DNA from: Burkholderiales bacterium
GTDB lineage: Bacteria > Pseudomonadota > Gammaproteobacteria > Burkholderiales > Burkholderiaceae_B
Reading direction: 5' to 3'
Length of the DNA: 5,217 bases
Assembly: GCA_005788065.1 (NCBI GenBank)
Contig: SXZD01000065.1
Coordinates: forward strand, 1 to 5,217
In this document: positions 1-5,217 of the stretch, piece after piece
Layout of the letters: the number at the start of each line of letters is the position of its first letter
Numbering within the stretch: position 1 is the stretch's first letter
Made by a program: the position numbers and the translations under genes
Notes under the pieces: generated by a model
What the model saw: the letters and a program-made list of their open reading frames with translations, nothing else
Told to the model about the DNA's origin: nothing
Database searches by the model: none

Positions 1-1740
1 CTGCCGGAAAAGCTCTCCAACGGGTTGTGTTCGCTCAATCCGCAGGTCGACCGCCTCGTGCTGGTGTGCGATGCCGTCATCGGACCGAAGGGCGCCATCA
101 AGGCCTACCAGTTCTACAACGCCGTCATTCACTCCGCTGCACGCCTGACCTACAACCAGGTGTGGGAAGCGCTGTCGGATGCGGAAAGCCCGTCTGCGCA
201 GCGTCTGGCGCCCATCATGCCGCACCTGAACGACCTCTATGACCTGTTCAAGGCGCTGCTCGATGCGCGCGTCAAGCGCGGCGCCATGGAACTGGAAACA
301 GTGGAAACGCTCATCGTCTCCGACGGGCAAGGCAAGATCGAAAAGATCATTCCGCGCCGGCGTAACGATGCACACCGGCTCATTGAAGAGTGCATGCTGG
401 CTGCCAACGTGTGTGCAGCAGACTTTCTGGCGCGCGCCAAGCATCCGGCACTCTACCGGGTGCACGAAGGCCCCACGCCAGAGAAACTTGCGAACCTGAA
501 AGCCTTTCTCAAGACCCTGGGGCTGACGCTGGGTGGCGGCAACGACCCCAGCGCGCAGGACTATGCCAACCTGGTGGCCAGCATTGCGGGTCGCCCTGAC
601 CGTGAATTGCTGCAATCCATGATTCTGCGGTCCATGCAGCAAGCCATTTACGGCCCGCACAATACGGGGCACTTCGGTCTGGCCTACAAGGCGTATGCGC
701 ACTTTACATCGCCCATCCGCCGTTACCCCGACCTGTTGGTGCACCGGGTCATCAAGTCGCTGTTGGCGGGCCGCTCCTATGCGCCGCCCAAACTGAGCGA
801 GCGTGACGCGGATATGGGCAATATGCGCACACGCGGTGGCAAGGGCGCTGCTGCATCCAAGCCCGATGCAAAAACCGCCAAGCGAGGCAAAGCCGGAAAA
901 GAGGCCGTCAGCGCAGAAGCATTGGCAGATGGCAATGCGCCATTGAAGTCCAAAGTCGCCAGAGGCGAATTGCTGGCGCAGTGGGAACAGTTGGGCATGT
1001 GGCTGTCGTCCACCGAGCGGCGTGCGGACGAAGCCTCACGCGACGTGGAGGCTTGGCTGAAGTGTTTCTTCATGAAGGAGCGGGTGGGCGATGCCTTCCC
1101 CGGTCGTATTACCGGTGTGGCGCCGTTTGGCGTTTTTGTGACGTTGGATGCGCTGTTCGTTGAAGGTTTGGTGCATGTGTCCGAACTGGGCAACGAATAC
1201 TTTCAGTACAACGAGGCACTGCATGAGTTGCGCGGCGAGCGCAGCGGCCGCCGTTTCAAGCTGACCGACGACATTCATGTGCAGGTTGCGCGGGTAGACC
1301 TCGAAGCGCGTCGCATCGAATTCCGCCTGGTGCAGGGCACCAGTTATAAAGATCTGTTGCGCGAAACGCAGAAGCAGGGTGAGAAACAGGCGGCCCGACA
1401 CGCTGAAGGTTCGTCCGACCGCACGGGCGGGCGTCGTGGGACGCACGGCAAGGGCGGCGTGAAGGCCGGCGCCAAGGGGGCTGCGGGCAAGACCGCCGCC
1501 GGTATTGACCCGGATTTGGTGGATCTGGCGCCCGTGTTTCCGCCACCGGAGGGTGAAGGTGGTGGGGCTGCCGGCAAAGGCGGCAAGCGCGGCGAGAACA
1601 AGCGCAAAGCCGCTGAAAGTTCGCGCGAAAGGACAAATGCCCAGAAGAAGCGCAAGGCCGCCATTGCCCTGCAAAGAGCTGTGGCGCGTTCCGGTTCAAA
1701 AACCAAGTCGAAGGCCTCTGCGGCCTCGCGCAAGCGTTAA
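1..1740 (+). CDS. rnr: Ribonuclease R (3'-5' exoribonuclease), C-terminal 579 residues, 5' end outside the window
   Basis: This RNase II/RNB-family enzyme degrades RNA processively from the 3' end and, in studied bacteria, unwinds structured substrates such as rRNA, mRNA hairpins and tmRNA-tagged messages. The frame is open from base 1 (LPEKLSNGLCSLNPQVDRL), so the TTG at 25 is internal. Numbering from base 1, the RNB domain runs to about residue 250, with NDAHRLIEECM at 122-132 and the signature HFTSPIRRYPDL at 234-245. A low-complexity insert (about 258-325) follows, then ERRADEASRDVEAWLKC (339-355), an S1 RNA-binding domain (about 360-445), and a Lys/Ala/Gly/Arg-rich tail (about 452-579). 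The upstream aspartate cluster and cold-shock domains are not visible. E. coli RNase R has about 813 residues, so roughly a third of the protein appears to be missing. The stop TAA overlaps the rlmB ribosome binding site, indicating an operon. The family call is secure; the Burkholderiales assignment is from recalled similarity. Confidence 0.97.
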   Translation: MPEKLSNGLCSLNPQVDRLVLVCDAVIGPKGAIKAYQFYNAVIHSAARLTYNQVWEALSDAESPSAQRLAPIMPHLNDLYDLFKALLDARVKRGAMELETVETLIVSDGQGKIEKIIPRRRNDAHRLIEECMLAANVCAADFLARAKHPALYRVHEGPTPEKLANLKAFLKTLGLTLGGGNDPSAQDYANLVASIAGRPDRELLQSMILRSMQQAIYGPHNTGHFGLAYKAYAHFTSPIRRYPDLLVHRVIKSLLAGRSYAPPKLSERDADMGNMRTRGGKGAAASKPDAKTAKRGKAGKEAVSAEALADGNAPLKSKVARGELLAQWEQLGMWLSSTERRADEASRDVEAWLKCFFMKERVGDAFPGRITGVAPFGVFVTLDALFVEGLVHVSELGNEYFQYNEALHELRGERSGRRFKLTDDIHVQVARVDLEARRIEFRLVQGTSYKDLLRETQKQGEKQAARHAEGSSDRTGGRRGTHGKGGVKAGAKGAAGKTAAGIDPDLVDLAPVFPPPEGEGGGAAGKGGKRGENKRKAAESSRERTNAQKKRKAAIALQRAVARSGSKTKSKASAASRKR

Positions 1741-1744
1741 GGAG
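1739..1744 (+). promoter_or_regulatory. Ribosome binding site of rlmB, overlapping the rnr stop codon
   Basis: AAGGAG lies five bases before the ATG at 1750 and matches the anti-Shine-Dalgarno well. Its first two bases are the last two of the rnr TAA stop. This fixes the rlmB start and implies that ribosomes finishing rnr terminate right on the rlmB initiation region, which favours translational coupling (inference). Confidence 0.88.
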
Positions 1745-1749
1745 CCGAC

Positions 1750-2481
1750 ATGCAAGCGTTATATGGCTTTCATGCGGTTTCCGCGCGCATGCGTCACGCC
1801 CCCGATTCCATCCGTGAGTTGCTGTTTGATGCCAATCGCCGCGACCGCCGGATGCAGCAGTTTTTGGAGAAAGCAGCCGCAGCAGGGCTGCGGCCCATTC
1901 CTGCCGACGAGAAGCGTCTGACCGCCGTGGCGGGGCATGGGCGGCATCAGGGTGTGGTGGCCATGGCAGAGCCCGTGCAGATTACGCACAGCCTTTACGA
2001 TGTGCTGGACACGGCGGGCGCTGCTGCGCTCATTCTGGTGCTCGACAGCATCACCGATCCTCACAATCTGGGCGCCTGCCTGCGGGTTGCTGATGGTGCA
2101 GGTGCCCACGCTGTGATTGCACCCAAGGACCGAGCCTGCGGCATCACGCCGACGGTGGCCAAGGTGGCCTCGGGCGCGGTGGAAACGGTGCCTTACATCA
2201 CGGTCACCAACCTGGCCCGCACCATGGGCGAAATTGCTGACAGTGGCGTGCGCCTGCTCGGTGCGGCCGGTGAGGCGCAACATACGCTGTTTACCGTGGA
2301 TGCAAGAGGTCCGGTGGCGTGGGTGCTGGGGGCTGAAGGCGAAGGCCTGCGGCGCCTGACCCGTGAAAAATGCGATGAGCTGGTGCGCATTCCCATGGCA
2401 GGAGCGGTGGAAAGCCTGAACGTGTCGGTGGCCTCGTCGCTATGCCTGTATGAAACCGTGCGGCAGCGGTCGGTGGTCTAG
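1750..2481 (+). CDS. rlmB: 23S rRNA (guanosine-2251-2'-O)-methyltransferase RlmB
   Basis: This SpoU/TrmH-class SPOUT methyltransferase uses S-adenosylmethionine to methylate the 2'-O of G2251 in the P-loop of 23S rRNA during assembly of the 50S subunit. The product is 243 residues, equal to the E. coli protein. The N-terminal substrate-binding domain (about 1-75) opens with LYGFHAV and includes HGRHQGVVA. The SPOUT domain (about 92-243) shows all three motifs: motif 1 DPHNLGACLR (103-112) with N106 and R112, motif 2 VLGAEGEGLRRLTREKCDEL around 192-211 (GAEGEG at 194-199), and motif 3 IPMAGAVESLNVSVA (214-228) with the S222-L223-N224 core. These form the trefoil knot that binds the cofactor. 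The protein is intact with no missing key residues. The ATG at 1750 is supported by an ideal AAGGAG. It sits 9 bases after rnr, the usual neighbour in proteobacteria. TrmH is an alternative family member, but the length and the motif 3 sequence favour RlmB. Confidence 0.96.
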   Translation: MQALYGFHAVSARMRHAPDSIRELLFDANRRDRRMQQFLEKAAAAGLRPIPADEKRLTAVAGHGRHQGVVAMAEPVQITHSLYDVLDTAGAAALILVLDSITDPHNLGACLRVADGAGAHAVIAPKDRACGITPTVAKVASGAVETVPYITVTNLARTMGEIADSGVRLLGAAGEAQHTLFTVDARGPVAWVLGAEGEGLRRLTREKCDELVRIPMAGAVESLNVSVASSLCLYETVRQRSVV

Positions 2482-2493
2482 TCGGTGTAGACT
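2476..2493 (+). promoter_or_regulatory. Small dyad over the rlmB stop with a weak -10-like hexamer
   Basis: GTCTA (2476-2480) and TAGAC (2488-2492) form a five-base-pair inverted repeat with a seven-base loop, and the first arm includes part of the rlmB stop. The second arm plus T2493 reads TAGACT, a plausible sigma70 -10 element (4 of 6 to TATAAT) placed to serve parC. I see no -35 match at the right spacing. A run of six T at 2508-2513 is too far from the stem for a normal intrinsic terminator. Either a weak parC promoter or chance. Confidence 0.2.
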
Positions 2494-2516
2494 CCCCGCT
2501 TCAATCATTTTTTGAC

Positions 2517-2523
2517 GGACAGT
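2517..2523 (+). promoter_or_regulatory. Weak ribosome binding site candidate for parC
   Basis: GGACAGT lies just upstream of the ATG at 2530, and GGA is the only purine stretch resembling a Shine-Dalgarno sequence in the 48-base gap after rlmB. The region before the alternative TTG at 2512 (CTTCAATCATTT) has none. This weakly decides the parC start in favour of ATG 2530. Confidence 0.4.
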
Positions 2524-2529
2524 TCAGTC

Positions 2530-4965
2530 ATGGAAACGGTTTTGCCGCCCACCGGTATTGATGATTCCAGCGAGAGCATCACGCTGGCCCAGTATGCCGA
2601 ACGCGCCTATCTGGACTATGCGGTATCGGTGGTAAAAGGCCGGGCTTTGCCGGATGTGTGCGACGGTCAGAAGCCGGTGCAGCGCCGCATCCTGTTTGCC
2701 ATGAACGAGATGGGTCTGGGCCCCGGCGCCAAACCCATGAAGTCTGCCCGCGTGGTGGGTGATGTGCTGGGTAAGTTTCACCCGCATGGCGACCAGGCCG
2801 CTTACGAGGCCTTGGTGCGCATGGCGCAAAACTTCACGCTGCGCTATCCGCTGATTGACGGGCAGGGTAACTTTGGCAGCCGCGACGGCGACGGTGCTGC
2901 CGCGATGCGATACACCGAAGCGCGGCTGACACCGCTGGCAGGCTTGCTGCTCGACGAAATCGACATGGGTACGGTGGACTTCATGCCCACCTATGACGGT
3001 ACACTGAAAGAACCCAAACTGCTCCCGGCCCGCCTGCCGTTTGTGTTGCTCAATGGCGCATCAGGCATTGCCGTGGGCATGGCCACCGAAGTGCCCTCAC
3101 ACAACCTTCGCGAAGTGGCCAACGCCGTCATTGCCCTGATGAGTGCGATGCCCAAGCGGCGCGCGCCGGCATCCGGCGACAGCGCGACACAGAGCGAAGC
3201 GGGTGGCGTTCCGTTTGCCGAATCGAAGGCGTCTTTCGATTTGGATGCGGAAACCCACAACCGTTTGCTCGATACCGTGTTGGAGCATGTACCCGGGCCG
3301 GATTATCCGGGTGGGGCGCAGATCATTTCGGCGCCTGAAACCCTGCGTGAGGTCTATTCCACCGGGCGTGGCAGCATCAAGGTGCGCGCGCGCTGGGTGA
3401 TTGAAGAAATGGCGCGCGGCCAATGGCAGTTGGTGATTACCGAACTGCCGCCGAACACGTCGTCCGCCAAAATTCTGGAAGAGATTGAAGACCTCACCAA
3501 CCCCAAGGTGAAGACGGGCAAAAAGAGTCTGACGCCTGAGCAGCAGAACCTGAAACAAACCATGCTCGGTGTGCTGGACGCTGTGCGCGATGAATCGGGT
3601 AAAGATGCGGCCGTGCGACTGGTGTTTGAACCCAAATCGCGTAATGTGGCGGTAGACGAGTTTGTGACGCTGCTGCTGGCGCACACCAGTCTGGAGACCA
3701 ATGCGTCCATCAACCTGGTGTCAATTGCGCGTGACGGTCGTCCGGGGCAGCGCAGCATTGTGCACATGCTGCTGGACTGGATCGAATTTCGCGCTTCCAC
3801 CATCCGTCGACGTTGCCAGCACCGCTTGGCTCAGGTGCTCGACCGCTTGCATGTATTGGAAGGTCGCCTGATTGCGTGGCTGAACATTGATGAAGTGATT
3901 GCCACCATCCGTGAGTCGGATGAGCCGAAATCGGCGCTGATGGCGCGTTTCAAGCTGACTGAGCGTCAGGCAGAAGACATTCTTGAAATCCGTTTGCGAC
4001 AGTTGGCGCGATTGGAAAAAATCAAGATCGAGCAGGAGATGGCCAACCTGTCTGAGGAGCGCAGCGACCTGGAAGGGCTGCTGGGTGATGAGGGCAAATT
4101 ACGCCGCCGCATGGTCAGCGAAATCAAGAAAGACGCAGAAAAGTTTGGCGATGACCGTCGAACGTTGATTGAAGTGGCGCAAAAGGCGCAAGTGGAAGTG
4201 AAGGTGCAGGACGAGCCGGTGACGGTGATCGTCTCCAGCCGCTTCTGGGTGCGTGCGCGGCAAGGCCATGGACATGACGCTGCGGCTTTTACGTACAAAC
4301 AGGGCGATGCAGCCGGCAGCATTCATGAATGTCGGACCACCGACTTTGTTGCCCTGTTCGGTGCTGCTGCCGCGAAGAATCGAGTGTTTTCGGTGCCCGT
4401 TTCGGCATTGCCGGGCGCGCGGGGAGATGGGTCGCCCTTGCAGAGTTTCATTGAGCTGCCGGCCGGTGGTCAGTTGGCTTTTGCTGTGGCTTCACCGCCT
4501 GAGCAGATGCTGTTGCTGGCAGGCTCTGGCGGTTACGGATTCATGTGCAAGGCGGGCGACCTGCAAACGCGGCAGAAGGCGGGTAAAACCTTCCTGTCGC
4601 TGGAAGAGGGCGAAGACCAGTTGCCGCCGTTGTATGTGTCGCCCGGTGTGACGCACTGCGCGGCGCTGTCGGATACGGGGCGCTTCCATGTGTTTGCGAT
4701 AGATGAGCTCAAAACGCTGTCTGGCGGTGGGCGCGGTGTTCAGTGTTTGCCGTTGAAGGACAAAGAGCGTCTGGTTGGCTTGGTGTTGCTGGCGATAGGC
4801 GATGCGGTGGAGGTGTTTGGCGCCGGACGTGGTGGCAAGCTGCAGAGCGTGACACTGAAGGCCCAGGATGTGCAGGAGCGCATTGGCAAGCGTGGGGCGC
4901 GTGGGCGAGAGTTGGCGATTAAGTTCAAGCCGGAGGGAATTCGGCGGGTGGGGTCCCTGGTTTAA
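2530..4965 (+). CDS. parC: DNA topoisomerase IV subunit A (ParC), 811 residues
   Basis: ParC is the DNA-cleaving subunit of the ParC2ParE2 type II topoisomerase that decatenates replicated chromosomes and relaxes supercoils. The winged-helix region carries the conserved HPHGDQAAYEALVRMAQ (84-100) and AAAMRYTEARL (123-133), with catalytic Tyr128 preceded by Arg127. NGASGIAVGMAT (175-186) holds the isoleucine (I180) that intercalates into the bent DNA. The tower region covers roughly 255-400, followed by the coiled coil and C-gate (about 415-545, including LNIDEVI, DEPKSALMARF and QAEDILEIRLRQLARLE). The C-terminal domain (about 562-811) resembles a GyrA/ParC beta-pinwheel with degenerate repeats (WVRARQGHG, GAGRGGK) and no canonical GyrA box, which favours ParC over GyrA. 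Gln89 occupies the E. coli Ser80 position, and residues about 206-245 form an extra loop. ATG 2530 is preferred; an in-frame TTG at 2512 would add six residues but has no ribosome binding site. parE is not visible here. Confidence 0.95.
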   Translation: METVLPPTGIDDSSESITLAQYAERAYLDYAVSVVKGRALPDVCDGQKPVQRRILFAMNEMGLGPGAKPMKSARVVGDVLGKFHPHGDQAAYEALVRMAQNFTLRYPLIDGQGNFGSRDGDGAAAMRYTEARLTPLAGLLLDEIDMGTVDFMPTYDGTLKEPKLLPARLPFVLLNGASGIAVGMATEVPSHNLREVANAVIALMSAMPKRRAPASGDSATQSEAGGVPFAESKASFDLDAETHNRLLDTVLEHVPGPDYPGGAQIISAPETLREVYSTGRGSIKVRARWVIEEMARGQWQLVITELPPNTSSAKILEEIEDLTNPKVKTGKKSLTPEQQNLKQTMLGVLDAVRDESGKDAAVRLVFEPKSRNVAVDEFVTLLLAHTSLETNASINLVSIARDGRPGQRSIVHMLLDWIEFRASTIRRRCQHRLAQVLDRLHVLEGRLIAWLNIDEVIATIRESDEPKSALMARFKLTERQAEDILEIRLRQLARLEKIKIEQEMANLSEERSDLEGLLGDEGKLRRRMVSEIKKDAEKFGDDRRTLIEVAQKAQVEVKVQDEPVTVIVSSRFWVRARQGHGHDAAAFTYKQGDAAGSIHECRTTDFVALFGAAAAKNRVFSVPVSALPGARGDGSPLQSFIELPAGGQLAFAVASPPEQMLLLAGSGGYGFMCKAGDLQTRQKAGKTFLSLEEGEDQLPPLYVSPGVTHCAALSDTGRFHVFAIDELKTLSGGGRGVQCLPLKDKERLVGLVLLAIGDAVEVFGAGRGGKLQSVTLKAQDVQERIGKRGARGRELAIKFKPEGIRRVGSLV

Positions 4966-5014
4966 ATTCGGGCACGTTGCCGCTGCTCCGGGCGGGCTCC
5001 CGTAAGTCACTCCA

Positions 5015-5045
5015 GCGCCCCCGCAGTGCGGCGCGAACATGCGCC
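5015..5045 (+). other. Overlapping GC-rich hairpins downstream of parC
   Basis: Two alternative stems share the segment 5030-5034. One pairs GCGC (5015-5018) with GCGC (5031-5034) and encloses the odd palindrome CCGCAGTGCGG (5021-5031). The other pairs GGCGC (5030-5034) with GCGCC (5041-5045) around the loop GAACAT. Only TATCTGT follows, not a T-run, so this is not a standard intrinsic terminator. It may help end or stabilise the parC transcript, but could also be GC-rich background. Confidence 0.25.
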
Positions 5046-5069
5046 TATCTGTCAAAGGGTGTTCGGAAG

Positions 5070-5098
5070 TTGACTCCGCCGGATCGCATCCGAAAAAT
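5070..5098 (+). promoter_or_regulatory. Candidate sigma70 promoter reading out of the right end
   Basis: TTGACT (5070-5075, five of six to TTGACA) and AAAAAT (5093-5098, four of six to TATAAT) are separated by exactly 17 bases. A dyad surrounds the spacer: TTCGGA (5062-5067) pairs with TCCGAA (5089-5094), and inside it GGAT (5081-5084) pairs with ATCC (5088-5091). Transcription would start near 5105 and enter the two stem-loops that follow. The dyad could be an operator, but no regulator family is recognisable. Confidence 0.4.
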
Positions 5099-5122
5099 TG
5101 CGCCCGACCGTGCAGCAGACGT

Positions 5123-5149
5123 CCCGAGCAAATCACTGATTTGCGAGGG
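5123..5149 (+). repeat. Long near-perfect inverted repeat (stem-loop or operator)
   Basis: The core GCAAATCACTGATTTGC (5128-5144) is a perfect odd palindrome with eight-base arms around a single C. Outside it, GA on the left (5126-5127) faces GA on the right (5145-5146), and then CCC (5123-5125) pairs with GGG (5147-5149). As RNA this is a seven-pair stem with a three-base loop, a tandem G-A mismatch of the sheared type, and a three-pair GC clamp. As DNA it is a symmetric site for a dimeric regulator. It lies about 18 bases after the predicted transcription start. Confidence 0.5.
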
Positions 5150-5176
5150 TTGAAGCGCCGCGAAGACGGCGTTCAA
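5150..5176 (+). repeat. Second stem-loop directly abutting the first
   Basis: TTGAA (5150-5154) pairs with TTCAA (5172-5176), and CGCCG (5156-5160) pairs with CGGCG (5167-5171). This gives ten base pairs with one bulged G (5155) and the six-base loop CGAAGA. It begins on the base after the previous dyad ends, so the two helices could stack end to end. No T-run follows directly, so it is not an obvious terminator. It more likely belongs to a structured leader or small RNA. Confidence 0.45.
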
Positions 5177-5201
5177 AGTATGCCAACGTTGAGGAGCGCT
5201 A

Positions 5202-5217
5202 TTTTTGCGGGAGAACC
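5202..5217 (+). ncRNA. Possible first bases of a glycine riboswitch, cut by the window edge
   Basis: TTTTTGCGGGAGAACC resembles the 5' segment of glycine riboswitch aptamers, which in betaproteobacteria often begin with a GCGGGAGA-type stretch. The later diagnostic blocks (CCGAAGGAGCAA and CTCTCAGG-like sequences) would lie outside the window, so the match rests on about ten bases. If real, the downstream gene would probably be a glycine cleavage system gene or an amino-acid transporter. A chance match is quite possible. Confidence 0.22.

Noticed and set aside
777..1733. Several long minus-strand open frames opposite rnr
   Set aside because: They lie antisense to a clearly recognised protein, have low-complexity or arginine/proline/alanine-rich translations, and match no family I know. 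They are shadows of a GC-rich gene.
25..1740. TTG at 25 as the start of the RNase R gene
   Set aside because: The frame is open to base 1 and the eight codons before TTG encode LPEKLSNG, which is conserved inside RNase R. The gene is cut by the window edge.
2488..2513. Intrinsic terminator after rlmB
   Set aside because: The five-pair stem is AT-containing and weak, and the T6 run begins 15 bases after the stem, too far for this mechanism.
3097..3684. Minus-strand open frame of 195 codons opposite parC
   Set aside because: It runs over well conserved ParC sequence and its translation shows no recognisable domain.
4492..5136. Minus-strand open frame of 214 codons from the region after parC into parC
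   Set aside because: Most of it is antisense to the ParC C-terminal domain, and the translation is His/Arg/Gln-rich without a known motif. I saw no ribosome binding site clearly supporting it.
5128..5176. tRNA gene or attachment site in the dyad-rich right end
   Set aside because: The stems do not fit a cloverleaf, there is no GGTTCRA-type T-arm in the right place, and no direct repeat or integrase is present.
5184..5206. Intrinsic terminator ending in T5 at 5202-5206
   Set aside because: The bases before it (CAACGTTG and AGCGCT palindromes) are too short and lack a loop, so no stable hairpin abuts the T-run.

Overview
The window is a stretch of housekeeping genes on the + strand: the 3' part of rnr (ribonuclease R), complete rlmB (23S rRNA Gm2251 methyltransferase), complete parC (topoisomerase IV subunit A), then 252 bases with no convincing gene. 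The organism looks like a betaproteobacterium of the order Burkholderiales. By eye the G+C content is fairly high. The RNase R sequence after the catalytic domain (ERRADEASRDVEAWLKC, ELRGERSG, RVDLEARRIEFRL) and the ParC stretches SRDGDGAAAMRYTEARL and LTNPKVKTGKKSLTPEQQ match, from memory, the forms found in Comamonadaceae and Alcaligenaceae. I cannot place it to genus.

Layout: 1-1740 is the end of rnr, lacking its N-terminal cold-shock domains and the aspartate cluster of the active site. rlmB (1750-2481) follows after 9 bases. Its ribosome binding site overlaps the rnr stop codon, so the two are almost certainly co-transcribed. After 48 bases comes parC (preferred start ATG 2530, stop 4965). 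The 48-base gap has a small dyad over the rlmB stop and a weak -10-like hexamer, but no clear terminator, so parC may be read from the rnr-rlmB transcript, its own promoter, or both.

Functionally, rnr and rlmB belong to RNA metabolism: RNase R degrades structured RNA and takes part in rRNA quality control, and RlmB methylates the peptidyl-transferase P-loop of 23S rRNA. ParC, with ParE (not in the window), unlinks daughter chromosomes. RNase R and ParC both carry low-complexity insertions at domain junctions or loops, and ParC has Gln at the position of E. coli Ser80.

The region after parC (4966-5217) is rich in dyads. It has GC-rich hairpins just after the stop, a sigma70-like promoter (TTGACT, 17 bases, AAAAAT), two directly abutting stem-loops, and at the very edge a sequence resembling the start of a glycine riboswitch. 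This looks like the promoter and leader of a gene beyond the window, or possibly a small RNA. I found no mobile element, CRISPR array, tRNA or rRNA, and no evidence of a new multigene system. The most unexplained part is the tandem-hairpin leader at the right end.
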